Assembly (NCBI GenBank): GCA_002457305.1
Contig: NTKG01000004.1
Location: forward strand, 1-48,279
From: Bacteroidetes bacterium MED-G21
Lineage (GTDB): Bacteria; Bacteroidota; Bacteroidia; Flavobacteriales; UBA7430
DNA: 48,279 bases
Direction: 5' to 3'
Shown: piece after piece, positions 28,876 through 38,798 of the stretch
How the letters are laid out: every line of letters begins with the position of its first letter
How positions within the stretch are numbered: the first letter of the stretch is position 1
Position numbers and translations under genes: made by a program
Notes under the pieces: generated by a model
What the model was told of the DNA's origin: nothing
Seen by the model: only the letters and a program-made list of their open reading frames with translations
Databases searched by the model: none

Positions 28876-29627
28876 TTGAGATTAGAAATATTGAAAAGTC
28901 TTTTTCTGGTCAAAAAATTCTAAAGGACCTTACTTTTACCTATGAAAAGGGTAAAACGAATTTGGTTATTGGACAAAGTGGCTCAGGAAAAACTGTTTTA
29001 TTAAAATGTTTATTAGGCTTATATAAACCAGACCAAGGTTCTATTTTATTTGATGGTGAAGATATTGTAAGCATGTCAAATAGAAATTTGAAAAAGCTCA
29101 GGAAAGAAGTTGGTATGGTTTTTCAAGGCGGCGCATTATTCGATTCGATGAATATTGAACAGAACGTTTTGTTTCCTTTACAAATGTTTTCTGGTTTGTC
29201 TGCTGAAGAAATGCTGGATCGTGTAAACTTTTGTTTGAAACGTGTTAATTTAGAAAACGTGAACCATCTTTTTCCTTCTGAGATAAGTGGTGGAATGAAA
29301 AAACGTGTTGCCATTGCTAGAGCAATTGTTTTAAATCCAAAGTATTTATTTTGTGATGAACCAAATTCGGGTTTGGATCCTCATACAGCGATACTAATTG
29401 ATAATTTGTTACAAGAGCTAACTCATGAATATGGAATGACTACAGTAATTAATACGCACGATATGAATTCACTCATGCAAATTGGTGAGCGAATCCTTTT
29501 TATTAAGGAGGGTCAAATGGCATGGAGTGGTGTGAATACTCAAGTATTTAAATCAGACAATCAAGATTTACAAGATTTTGTATTTTCATCTGAACTATAT
29601 AAAACAATTAAGCAATCTCATAAGTAG
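28872..29627 (+). CDS. MlaF-like ABC transporter ATPase
   Basis: Walker A 'IGQSGSGKTVLLKC', signature 'ISGGMKKRVAIARAI', Walker B 'YLFCDEPNSGLD'; ATGA overlap with permease. Confidence 0.96.
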   Translation: MIEIRNIEKSFSGQKILKDLTFTYEKGKTNLVIGQSGSGKTVLLKCLLGLYKPDQGSILFDGEDIVSMSNRNLKKLRKEVGMVFQGGALFDSMNIEQNVLFPLQMFSGLSAEEMLDRVNFCLKRVNLENVNHLFPSEISGGMKKRVAIARAIVLNPKYLFCDEPNSGLDPHTAILIDNLLQELTHEYGMTTVINTHDMNSLMQIGERILFIKEGQMAWSGVNTQVFKSDNQDLQDFVFSSELYKTIKQSHK

Positions 29628-29634
29628 TTTATAA

Positions 29635-29690
29635 TATTCCATAAAATAAAAAAAGGCTCCGATAGGAGCCTTTTTTTATTTTATGGAATA
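29635..29690. terminator. Bidirectional intrinsic terminator between convergent genes
   Basis: Perfect inverted repeat: TATTCCATAAAATAAAAAAAGGCTCC - GATA - GGAGCCTTTTTTTATTTTATGGAATA (26-bp arms, 4-nt loop). Confidence 0.9.
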
Positions 29691-29694
29691 AAAT

Positions 29695-31551
29695 TTATTT
29701 TATAATTACTCTTTGTGTAGTTTCTGATATTCCATTAGATGATTTTACAAAATACATTCCAGCACTGAATGATGTCATGTCAAATGTTTCATTTACAACA
29801 CCATCAATGATTCTAGATTCGATTAATTCTCCTAAAATATTAACTACCTCTAAAGTTTTGATGTCAGATGTATTAGAAGTTACTGTAAACAAACCATTAG
29901 ATGGGTTTGGGGAAATAGATACTAGATTATTTGTTTCATTTTCTTTGATTGATACATAATTATCTAGACCTAAGCGAATAGCTGCAGCAGAACCATTTGA
30001 GTATGAAGTTTGATCAGAAGGTAAATAAATTGATGTAGCATACCATGGCTGAGCAACAGTTTCATCATCTAGAATTCCTACATGATTATCTCCTGCTCCT
30101 GAATACAATTCAACACAAGCAAAATAAATTCCAGGTTCTAAAACTGTTTCTTCGAATGGAAGCCATATAATTCCTTGATTTAAGTTCCAATCACTAACAG
30201 AAATGAAGTCACCTTCAACTAATCTGTTATAATAGTCGTCAGCGTCCCAGGATTCAAATGATAACATAAAAGGAACTATTTCAGCACCAGCTGAAAACAT
30301 TTGTGAATTGGTTGCAATAGCTACTTCAAGACCATTTAAACGCGTAGTTGTGTTAATCTCATACCAGTTCATGATAATTAATCCATCTTCATTATCAGTA
30401 AATGAATTACTGCCAAGAAATGCCAAATTTTCATCCGCGTTTTCATAAATATCAATACCATCAATTGAGTAAACATTATCAGTTATCTCAAAATTTCTAC
30501 TGTATGAATTATCATTGAAGTAATTACCTGAAGAATTATCCATTTCTGATGTAGCTAAAACATCTAATGTATAGCTTCCAACAGCAAGAGGTGTAAATCC
30601 GGTAACAAAATCTTCAATGTATGCAACACTATCACTCTCGAGTGAGTCTTGTAATGCAGTAACAGAAATAATTTCATTTCCTGATGAGTTAGATATTGAT
30701 GATTCAACAGAAATATTAAATTGAGATTCAGATCCAAAGTTTAATACTTCACCTCCTAAAATTAAGGTATCACTCACTTGAGATTCTGGAATTCTTCCGT
30801 ATTCAACCGGTCCTCCTCCAGATACATAACCATAATTTAATATAATGTCATTTGCTTGTAATTGACTAATTGAAGCATCGTCAACAAACCATGAATAACC
30901 ATAAGTACCTGTCCAATGAAAACGAATCCATACAGTTTCTTGACCACCTGCAACACTACTTATATTGATTGAAAATAATTCAGGATTTGATTCAAGTTCA
31001 GATATATCAGGAAATACTTCAAAAACATTTGGATTTGATGAAGCATCAAATTGAGCATTAAGTTCTGGCCAGTCTGAATTATTAGTACTTACTACAACAA
31101 AACAAGCTTCATTATTATATGCTCTATACCATGTTTCAAATTGAAGTATAATATTATTTTCAGAAGAAAGATCAATTGAATTTGCAGTTGTCATCCAACT
31201 TGATTCAGTACCTTGTTCTTGAGCATAACCATCTGAATCAATCATAGCATATCCATTAGATGCAGTTGTTGACTCAATTGGGTCAGTGGGAAATTGACCA
31301 GAGTTTGTAAGATTTACACCTATTTGCCAGTCTAGATCACAAAGAGTTGAATCATGTTCAATTACCCAGTTACTTGGTTCAGAAAAGTCGTCTGACCATA
31401 AGCTAACTGATTTAGATGAAAATGTATTACTAGGTTTAAGTAATTTTTGTTGTTGAATAGACTTTTTTTGATTGTCAACTTTCATTTTTTCACTCATTTG
31501 AGCTGAAACTGATATTGAAACCATCGTTAGAATTAGTAAAATTCTTTTCAT
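29695..31551 (-). CDS. Secreted protein with T9SS type A-like C-terminal sorting domain
   Basis: Start at internal ATG (MKRILLILTMVSISVSAQ); C-terminus 'SISPNPSNGLFTVTSNTSDIKTLEVVNILGELIESR...MTSFSAGMYFVKSSNGISETTQRVIIK'. Confidence 0.9.
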   Translation of the reverse strand: MKRILLILTMVSISVSAQMSEKMKVDNQKKSIQQQKLLKPSNTFSSKSVSLWSDDFSEPSNWVIEHDSTLCDLDWQIGVNLTNSGQFPTDPIESTTASNGYAMIDSDGYAQEQGTESSWMTTANSIDLSSENNIILQFETWYRAYNNEACFVVVSTNNSDWPELNAQFDASSNPNVFEVFPDISELESNPELFSINISSVAGGQETVWIRFHWTGTYGYSWFVDDASISQLQANDIILNYGYVSGGGPVEYGRIPESQVSDTLILGGEVLNFGSESQFNISVESSISNSSGNEIISVTALQDSLESDSVAYIEDFVTGFTPLAVGSYTLDVLATSEMDNSSGNYFNDNSYSRNFEITDNVYSIDGIDIYENADENLAFLGSNSFTDNEDGLIIMNWYEINTTTRLNGLEVAIATNSQMFSAGAEIVPFMLSFESWDADDYYNRLVEGDFISVSDWNLNQGIIWLPFEETVLEPGIYFACVELYSGAGDNHVGILDDETVAQPWYATSIYLPSDQTSYSNGSAAAIRLGLDNYVSIKENETNNLVSISPNPSNGLFTVTSNTSDIKTLEVVNILGELIESRIIDGVVNETFDMTSFSAGMYFVKSSNGISETTQRVIIK

Positions 31552-31593
31552 GAGGAGTAGTTTTAAGTAGTTTAAATTGAAAAATAATGAGAC

Positions 31594-31624
31594 CAAATTT
31601 AAAATATTTGTTTATATGTCACAA
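31594..31624 (-). promoter_or_regulatory. Candidate promoter for the T9SS-cargo gene
   Basis: Minus strand TTG-N20-TAAATTTG overlapping the 3' end of gcvP. Confidence 0.5.
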
Positions 31625-34494
31625 GTGCTTTCGGTATAGTTTTCTATGCTAGGGCATGAACAGATAAGATTTCTATCTCCATAAGTTTGATCTACGCGTC
31701 TGACAGATGGCCAGAATTTATTATCTCTTACCCATTCTAATGGAAATGCTGCATATTTTCGAGAATACTCAAAGTTCCACTCATCATTCGAACATTGAGT
31801 TAATGTATGGGGTGCATTTTTGAGTACATTACTGTCAGGATTTGCATTTCCATTTATAATATCTTCAATTTCTTCTCGAATACTTATCATGGCTTCACAG
31901 AATCTATCTATTTCTTGTTTGCTTTCACTTTCAGTTGGTTCAATCATTAAAGTACCAGCCACAGGAAAAGAAACTGTTGGTGCATGATAACCATAGTCCA
32001 TTAAGCGTTTTGCAATATCAGTTACATCAATACCACTTTCAGCTTTTAAGTCTCTACATTCTATAATCATTTCGTGTGCAACTCTTGTATTTGATCCTGT
32101 ATATAGAATTTTATAGTGTTTTTCTAATTTTGTTTTCATGTAATTTGCGTTAAGAATCGCAAATTTTGTTGATTCTGTTAGTCCCTTTGCACCAAGCATT
32201 TTAATGTATGCATATGAGATTAGTAAAACTAAAGAAGAGCCCCAAGGAGCTGCAGAAATTGGTGAGATACTTTTTTCTCCTCCACAATTAATTATAGGAT
32301 GTCCTGGAAGAAATTCTACCAATTGTTTGGCCACACCAATTGGTCCCATGCCAGGACCACCTCCGCCATGAGGTATGGCAAAAGTTTTGTGAAGATTAAG
32401 ATGGCATACATCAGCACCAATTTCTCCTGGAGATATGAGCCCGACTTGTGCATTCATATTTGCACCGTCCATGTATACTTGTCCGCCATGTTGGTGAATT
32501 ATTGAATTGATTTCTTTGATTTGAGTTTCGAAAACACCGTGAGTAGATGGATAAGTAATCATTAATGCAGATAATTCATTAGAATATTTTTCCGCTTTTT
32601 CTTTCAAATCGTCTAAATCAATATTTCCCATTTCATCACATTTCACAACTACAACATTCATTCCTGCCATGACAGCAGAGGCAGGGTTGGTTCCGTGTGC
32701 TGACGAAGGAATAAGTGTGATATTTCTTTGATGGTCTCCTCGTGATCTGTGGTATTCTCTAATAACCATCAAACCAGCATATTCGCCTTGAGCACCAGAA
32801 TTAGGTTGTAAAGACATTCCTGCAAAACCAGTAATTTCACAAAGGTCATTTTCTAATTGTCTAAAAATCTCAGCATATCCTTCTGCTTGATCTTCAGGAA
32901 TAAAAGGGTGGAGTGCACTAAAATTACTTTCATTTAAGGGTAGCATTTCAGATGCAGCATTTAGCTTCATGGTACATGAACCTAATGGAATCATAGAATG
33001 ATTTAGTGATAAATCTTTTCTTTCAAGTTTTTTAACATAACGCATCATCTCAGTTTCAGAATGATAAGAATTGAAAACTTCATGCGTCATAAAATTTGTT
33101 TTCCGCTTTAGTGTTTGTGAAATTGTACCAGAGTCATATATTTCTGTTATTCTTTTAAAATCAATTTTTTTTGCTGCTGCAAGTACAGATAGAATATCAT
33201 TTAAATCGTTAATAGTGGTGGTTTCGTTTAAGCTAATGCTTATTGTATGCTCATCTATATATAAGAAGTTAATTTGTGCTTCTAATGCAATTTTATTAAT
33301 TGTTTTAGAACTAATTTCTTTTAGATCAATCAATATGGTGTCGAAATATTGTGAATTTTTTTGGTTGTAACCTAAATCTTTTATTGCTGAACTTAGTGCA
33401 TTTGTTTTGTTGTGAATGCGTTTTGCAATATGTTTGATTCCCTTTGGACCATGATAAACTGCATACATACCAGCCATTACAGCTAATAAAACTTGTGCAG
33501 TGCAGATATTTGATGTCGCCTTATCTCTTTTGATATGTTGTTCGCGAGTTTGGAGTGCCATTCTAAGTGCAGGCGTTTCATCTAGATCTTTTGATAGTCC
33601 TATAATTCGCCCTGGAATATTTCTTTTGAAGGCTTCTTTTGTCGCAAAATAAGCAGCATGAGGACCACCATATCCCATAGGTATTCCAAATCTTTGAGAA
33701 GTCCCAACAACCACATCTGCACCCCAAGAACCAGGAGATTCTAGTAGAGCTAAGGATAATAGATCAGCAGCAACGGCAATACCTGCATCTGCCGAATGTG
33801 CTTTTTCGGTAAAACTTTTATAGTCATATATTTCACCTGTAGCCGCTGGGTACTGAAGTAAGCCGCCAAATATTTTTTCATTGAATTCAAATTCTTGATG
33901 ATTTCCGATGATAAGTTGTATTCCTAATGGCTCAGATCTGGTCTCTAAAAGAGAAATAGTCTGTGGTAAACAGTCTTCGGAGACAAAAAAATGATTAGCG
34001 TTGACTTTTTTCTTTTGACGTGGCCTGTTATTAAATAACATGATCATAGCTTCTGCTGCAGCGGTAGATTCGTCTAAAAGTGAGGCATTTGCAATTTCCA
34101 TTCCTGTAAGGTCTATTACCATGGTTTGGAAATTTAAAAGGGCTTCAAGTCTTCCTTGGGAAATTTCTGCTTGATATGGCGTATAAGCTGTGTACCAACC
34201 AGGATTTTCTAAAACATTTCTTTGAATAACACTAGGAAGGACAGTATTATTATAACCAAGTCCAATATAGGTTTTGAATTGCTTGTTTTTTTGAGCAAGT
34301 TCTTTAATATGAGCAAGAAATTCTTGTTCACTTAATGCGTCTCCTAAATGTAATTCTTCCTTAAGTCTAATTGTTGAAGGAATGGTTTGTTCAGTTAATT
34401 CATCGATGGAATTTAAACCAATTGTGTCTAACATTCCTTGTATATCTTCCTTCTTTGGACCAATATGGCGAAGTAAGAATGAGTTTGTATCCAT
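31612..34494 (-). CDS. gcvP: Glycine dehydrogenase (aminomethyl-transferring), P protein
   Basis: 960 aa; '[17 protein letters not shown]', '[13 protein letters not shown]', '[25 protein letters not shown]' PLP-lysine region. Confidence 0.98.
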   Translation of the reverse strand: MDTNSFLLRHIGPKKEDIQGMLDTIGLNSIDELTEQTIPSTIRLKEELHLGDALSEQEFLAHIKELAQKNKQFKTYIGLGYNNTVLPSVIQRNVLENPGWYTAYTPYQAEISQGRLEALLNFQTMVIDLTGMEIANASLLDESTAAAEAMIMLFNNRPRQKKKVNANHFFVSEDCLPQTISLLETRSEPLGIQLIIGNHQEFEFNEKIFGGLLQYPAATGEIYDYKSFTEKAHSADAGIAVAADLLSLALLESPGSWGADVVVGTSQRFGIPMGYGGPHAAYFATKEAFKRNIPGRIIGLSKDLDETPALRMALQTREQHIKRDKATSNICTAQVLLAVMAGMYAVYHGPKGIKHIAKRIHNKTNALSSAIKDLGYNQKNSQYFDTILIDLKEISSKTINKIALEAQINFLYIDEHTISISLNETTTINDLNDILSVLAAAKKIDFKRITEIYDSGTISQTLKRKTNFMTHEVFNSYHSETEMMRYVKKLERKDLSLNHSMIPLGSCTMKLNAASEMLPLNESNFSALHPFIPEDQAEGYAEIFRQLENDLCEITGFAGMSLQPNSGAQGEYAGLMVIREYHRSRGDHQRNITLIPSSAHGTNPASAVMAGMNVVVVKCDEMGNIDLDDLKEKAEKYSNELSALMITYPSTHGVFETQIKEINSIIHQHGGQVYMDGANMNAQVGLISPGEIGADVCHLNLHKTFAIPHGGGGPGMGPIGVAKQLVEFLPGHPIINCGGEKSISPISAAPWGSSLVLLISYAYIKMLGAKGLTESTKFAILNANYMKTKLEKHYKILYTGSNTRVAHEMIIECRDLKAESGIDVTDIAKRLMDYGYHAPTVSFPVAGTLMIEPTESESKQEIDRFCEAMISIREEIEDIINGNANPDSNVLKNAPHTLTQCSNDEWNFEYSRKYAAFPLEWVRDNKFWPSVRRVDQTYGDRNLICSCPSIENYTESTCDI

Positions 34495-34594
34495 TTTTAC
34501 CTGAATTTCAATATTTTATATTATTGCAAAATTACGAAATTATCGATCTTTAAATATTCTCATCTAATCAAAATTATAAGTATTTTTGAACAAC

Positions 34595-35452
34595 ATGCAA
34601 TTCATTGTTAAAATCTTAGATTTCCTTGTTGCGTCGAATGTTTATGTGTCATTGGGAGTCGTGTCACTTACTTTATTAAGTTTGGATATTCGTCAGATAG
34701 AGCATCCTAATTTATTATGGTTTGTTTTTTTTGCGACTCTTTTTGTATACAACTTCATAAGACTTGTTAATGTTCACTCTATAATTGCTTCATCTGAGTC
34801 TTTAAGACATCAGATAATTTATAGATTTAGAGCATTTTTTTGGTTTTTATGTCTTGCTTCAGCATTAATAGGTTTTTATTTTTTTGTAACAATTTCTGAG
34901 TATATTTTTTTTCCTATTATAGGTTTAGGTTTTGTATCTATAATTTATGGTTTACCTGTTTATAAATATAGATCACATTTATTTCGATTGAGAGATGTGC
35001 CGGGCTTAAAAATATTTTTAATAGCTTTTGTATGGGCTTATGTCACTGAAGGTTTACCAGCTTTAATAAATGGTGAACCACTTTATTTTTTAGCATTATT
35101 TGAACGTTTTTTATTCATATTTGCGATTACCATTCCATTTGACATTAGAGATGTTAATTATGATGCATCTCATTTAGCTACAATACCTCAGTATTTTGGA
35201 ATAAATACTGCGAAGTGGATGGCTTTATTGGCTATACTTTCATCTGAATTAATTCTATTTTATCGTTTCTTTTTTAATAATGATTTGAACTTGATAGGTG
35301 CTATTTCAATATATATAGCTTATGAACTTTCTTTTATTTTGATTTATAGGTGCAATTTGTATTCAAAAGAAAGGTATTTTACTGTTGGTGTTGAGGGTAT
35401 GTCAATTCTAATGGGTGCATTATTTTTCTTTTCCCAAAGATGTATTGGTTAA
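34595..35452 (+). CDS. Multi-TM membrane protein, possibly UbiA prenyltransferase-like
   Basis: Many hydrophobic segments; 'TIPFDIRDVNYDASHLATIPQYFGINTAKW' resembles the second UbiA Asp-rich region. ATG at 34595 preferred over the TTG at 34586. Confidence 0.65.
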   Translation: MQFIVKILDFLVASNVYVSLGVVSLTLLSLDIRQIEHPNLLWFVFFATLFVYNFIRLVNVHSIIASSESLRHQIIYRFRAFFWFLCLASALIGFYFFVTISEYIFFPIIGLGFVSIIYGLPVYKYRSHLFRLRDVPGLKIFLIAFVWAYVTEGLPALINGEPLYFLALFERFLFIFAITIPFDIRDVNYDASHLATIPQYFGINTAKWMALLAILSSELILFYRFFFNNDLNLIGAISIYIAYELSFILIYRCNLYSKERYFTVGVEGMSILMGALFFFSQRCIG

Positions 35453-35490
35453 ATTAGAATTGAAAAATGATTGATAAGCTTTTGGATTGT

Positions 35491-36129
35491 TTATCTTAAA
35501 TCAACAATGTCAAATCCAGGAAAATTAGATGTATTTAAGATGAATGTATTGTCATCGATATTAGTGGGTGAGAATTCTTTAATTACGTATTCAGATTCGG
35601 TAAGATTATTTCCAAACTGTTTTAATTTTATTATTTGTTTTAAATGAGTATCGACAATAAGGTGTATTTTTAAGTAATCTACATCATCTGGATTTTCAGG
35701 CAATAGTTCAATGGTTTGTAGTTTTCCATTTTTTTCTTTCATTTGATAGATGAATCCTTCTTCATACATTTTCAATAGGTTAGAAGGGGTAAGTGTATTT
35801 TCATCATCAAGGTCTATTTCAGAAATTTGAATTTCTTCATCGTCCTCCATTATTGTCCAGACGTTTTCACCATCACTTATTTGATTTATACCCATAAATG
35901 ATAGGGTATATTGGTTCTTTTTTAGAGTTAATTCTCCGGCTGTGTTTTCTTGAATGTTTTCAGATTTATTATTTAAGTTGTACTCAAACGAAATATAGAT
36001 GGCTTCATGTGCATCTGTAGCCGCACTAACTTCGTCAAGAAGGGTTTTTGCTGCAGGGTCGTTGCTTATTTGTGCATAGCATATTATTTGTGTTATAAAT
36101 AGGCTAATAAGTAAAAGGAAGCGCGTCAT
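35491..36129 (-). CDS. LolA-like outer membrane lipoprotein carrier protein
   Basis: Signal peptide; 'DPAAKTLLDEVSAATDAHEAIYISFEYNL...ENTAGELTLKKNQYTLSFMGINQISDGENVWTI'. Confidence 0.87.
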   Translation of the reverse strand: MTRFLLLISLFITQIICYAQISNDPAAKTLLDEVSAATDAHEAIYISFEYNLNNKSENIQENTAGELTLKKNQYTLSFMGINQISDGENVWTIMEDDEEIQISEIDLDDENTLTPSNLLKMYEEGFIYQMKEKNGKLQTIELLPENPDDVDYLKIHLIVDTHLKQIIKLKQFGNNLTESEYVIKEFSPTNIDDNTFILNTSNFPGFDIVDLR

Positions 36130-36207
36130 TAACTTGGCTTTATTTAATAAGTTGCAAAATTAGTAAAATAAGAACGTAAAAAAATCATTCTTGTTGTTAA
36201 ATAAAAT

Positions 36208-38583
36208 CTATTCTTGACTTTCATTATTTAATAACTGTTCAAGTGCGTATTCATCTGGAATAAGAACTTGTCGAGCTTTACTGCCTTCAAAAGGTCCAAT
36301 AATACCAGCTGCTTCTAGTTGATCAATAATTCGACCAGCTCTATTGTATCCTAATTTTAGTTTGCGTTGAAGCAAAGAGGCAGAGCCTTGTTGATGCATG
36401 ACGATTACAGATGCCGCATCTCTAAATAGTGAATCTCTGTCATTAAGATCTATTGTTCCAATTGATTTAGCTTCTTCTCCTACATACTCAGGTAATTCAA
36501 ATGCTGTTGGATACCCTTGTTGATTTCCAATAAATTCAGTTAGTTTTTCTACTTCAGGCGTATCAATAAATGCACATTGTAATCTTGTCATTTCATTTCC
36601 ATCAGAAATTAACATGTCGCCACGTCCTATTAATTGATTAGCTCCAGCTGCATCCATAATGGTTCGTGAGTCTATTACAGAAGTAACTCTAAATGCTATG
36701 CGTGCTGGGAAATTTGCCTTAATAGTTCCTGTAATAATGTTTGTTGTAGGTCTTTGCGTTGCCACAATAAGATGAATTCCTATAGCACGTGCTAATTGTG
36801 CTAAACGGGCTATTGGTGTTTCAATTTCTTTACCCGCAGTCATAATTAAGTCAGCAAACTCATCAATAACCAATACGATGTATGGCAGATAACGGTGACC
36901 ATTTTCAGGGTTTAAATTGCGATTTATGAATTTGTTGTTGTATTCCTTAATGTTTCGAACTTGGGCTTTCTTTAAAAGATCATAACGTGCATCCATTTCA
37001 ATACACAAAGAATTAACTGTGTTAACAACTTTTGTGGTGTCTGTAATGATGGCTTCTTCAGTATCAGGCAGTTTAGCTAAAAAATGGCGTTCAATCTTGT
37101 TAAATAGGGTTAATTCAACTTTTTTAGGGTCTACCAATACAAATTTAAGTTGTGCTGGATGTTTTTTGTACAGTAAAGATGCTAATATGGCATTTAGTCC
37201 TACAGATTTTCCTTGGCCAGTAGCTCCTGCCATTAAAAGGTGTGGCATTTTAGCCAGATCTGCGACAAAGGTTTCATTAGAAATGGTTTTACCTAATCCA
37301 ATAGGCAGTTCGTAATTTGAATGCTGGAATTTTTCGGAAGCCAAAATAGATTTCATTGATACAATACTTGGTTTGCTATTTGGAACTTCAATTCCTATTG
37401 TTCCTTTACCTGGAAGTGGCGCTATAATTCGAATTCCAAGTGCAGCCAAACTAAGAGCAATATCATTTTCTAAACCTTTTATTTTAGAGATTCGAACTCC
37501 AGGGGCTGGAACAATTTCGTAGAGTGTTACGGTAGGTCCAACTGTAGCTTTAATCTTTGAGATTTCAATTTTATAATTGTTAAGTGTTTCAACAATTTGA
37601 TTTTTATTAGCTTCTAATTCTTCTTTATTGACCGTAACTTCAGAATTAGGATATTCAATCATTAAATCTATTGTTGGATGTTTATAGTGTCCTAAATCAA
37701 GTTTTGGGTCATATTCTCCAAACTCTTCTAATGCTTTATTTACTTCTTTATCAGTTAGCGTTTCTTCGTCTTTAATTTCTACATCCATTTGAACCTTTTC
37801 AGTTAAATATTCTGAATGGTCTTCTTTTTTTGGTTGCTCAATACTTAATTCTTTTTCTAATGGGTCATTTAGTGGTTCTTCAGGATTATCAATTTTATTA
37901 TTGGTATTTATATCTATAGTTTCTTGAATTTTTTCTTCAATAATGTCTTCTTCTGAAATATTATCTTTTGGGAGTTTATTTAATTTGATATCATTCACTT
38001 TTCGTTTAAAAAACTCTTGAATTTTTTCTGGTGTCCACTGAAAATATATACCAATAAAAATGAGCATAGAAAATGCTAATATTACACTTGCCCCAGTAAG
38101 ACCTAGAAGGCTGTTAAGCCAGTTAGATATTTGTATTCCATTGTATCCGCTAAGAATTGAGTTTTCAGTAAAATAAAGTCCAAAAAAAGTGGTAGCCCAC
38201 AGACTAATGAAAAGAGAATTTAGAAATAGCCGTTTAAGTTTAATAATATACTGATTAGTAAAAATTTGTAAGCCTGAAATGAATAGGAAAAATGGTATTA
38301 AAAATGAGGTGATTCCAAATTGTTGGTAGATGAAAAAATCACCTAAATAAGCACCAACTTTTCCCAATAAATTATTAGCGATAATTTCAGAATTCGTTAT
38401 TAGATCAATAAAATTTAATTGAGATAGATCAAAATCTTTTTTCCAATTTAAAAAAAAGGATGTAAATGATAGAAATAGTATGATTGATAGACACAAAAAT
38501 AAGAGACCGAATACAACTTGTGCTGTTTTATTTTCAAAATTAATGCTAAGTTGAGGGTATTTATTTATTTTCTTTTTTACCAT
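36208..38583 (-). CDS. ftsK: DNA translocase FtsK/SpoIIIE
   Basis: N-terminal TMs; 'MPHLLMAGATGQGKSVGLNAIL' Walker A; 'LPYIVLVIDEFADLIMT'; C-terminal gamma-like wHTH 'SLLQRKLKLGYNRAGRIIDQLEAAGIIGP'. Confidence 0.97.
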   Translation of the reverse strand: MVKKKINKYPQLSINFENKTAQVVFGLLFLCLSIILFLSFTSFFLNWKKDFDLSQLNFIDLITNSEIIANNLLGKVGAYLGDFFIYQQFGITSFLIPFFLFISGLQIFTNQYIIKLKRLFLNSLFISLWATTFFGLYFTENSILSGYNGIQISNWLNSLLGLTGASVILAFSMLIFIGIYFQWTPEKIQEFFKRKVNDIKLNKLPKDNISEEDIIEEKIQETIDINTNNKIDNPEEPLNDPLEKELSIEQPKKEDHSEYLTEKVQMDVEIKDEETLTDKEVNKALEEFGEYDPKLDLGHYKHPTIDLMIEYPNSEVTVNKEELEANKNQIVETLNNYKIEISKIKATVGPTVTLYEIVPAPGVRISKIKGLENDIALSLAALGIRIIAPLPGKGTIGIEVPNSKPSIVSMKSILASEKFQHSNYELPIGLGKTISNETFVADLAKMPHLLMAGATGQGKSVGLNAILASLLYKKHPAQLKFVLVDPKKVELTLFNKIERHFLAKLPDTEEAIITDTTKVVNTVNSLCIEMDARYDLLKKAQVRNIKEYNNKFINRNLNPENGHRYLPYIVLVIDEFADLIMTAGKEIETPIARLAQLARAIGIHLIVATQRPTTNIITGTIKANFPARIAFRVTSVIDSRTIMDAAGANQLIGRGDMLISDGNEMTRLQCAFIDTPEVEKLTEFIGNQQGYPTAFELPEYVGEEAKSIGTIDLNDRDSLFRDAASVIVMHQQGSASLLQRKLKLGYNRAGRIIDQLEAAGIIGPFEGSKARQVLIPDEYALEQLLNNESQE

Positions 38584-38798
38584 AAGAGAATATATGAAAT
38601 CAAAAATAGTTAAAATGCTGTTCGCTATTTCTTTTGAATAGAGCTTTTATTCACGAGGATATCCACATTATTTGTTTTAAGGTTTTACTAAAAATATTAA
38701 ATTATAATTTTTTAAGAATTCTATTATTCATAATTATTGAATATAATTTGTTCAAGTTTTTAATTTTATCTTTGTTTATTCATTTAAAAAATTGAGAT

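Noticed and set aside
38725-38743. TATTCA-N7-TGAATA inverted repeat upstream of the M43-like protease gene
   Set aside because: Short A/T-rich dyad in an AT-rich intergenic region; cannot be distinguished from chance without comparative data.
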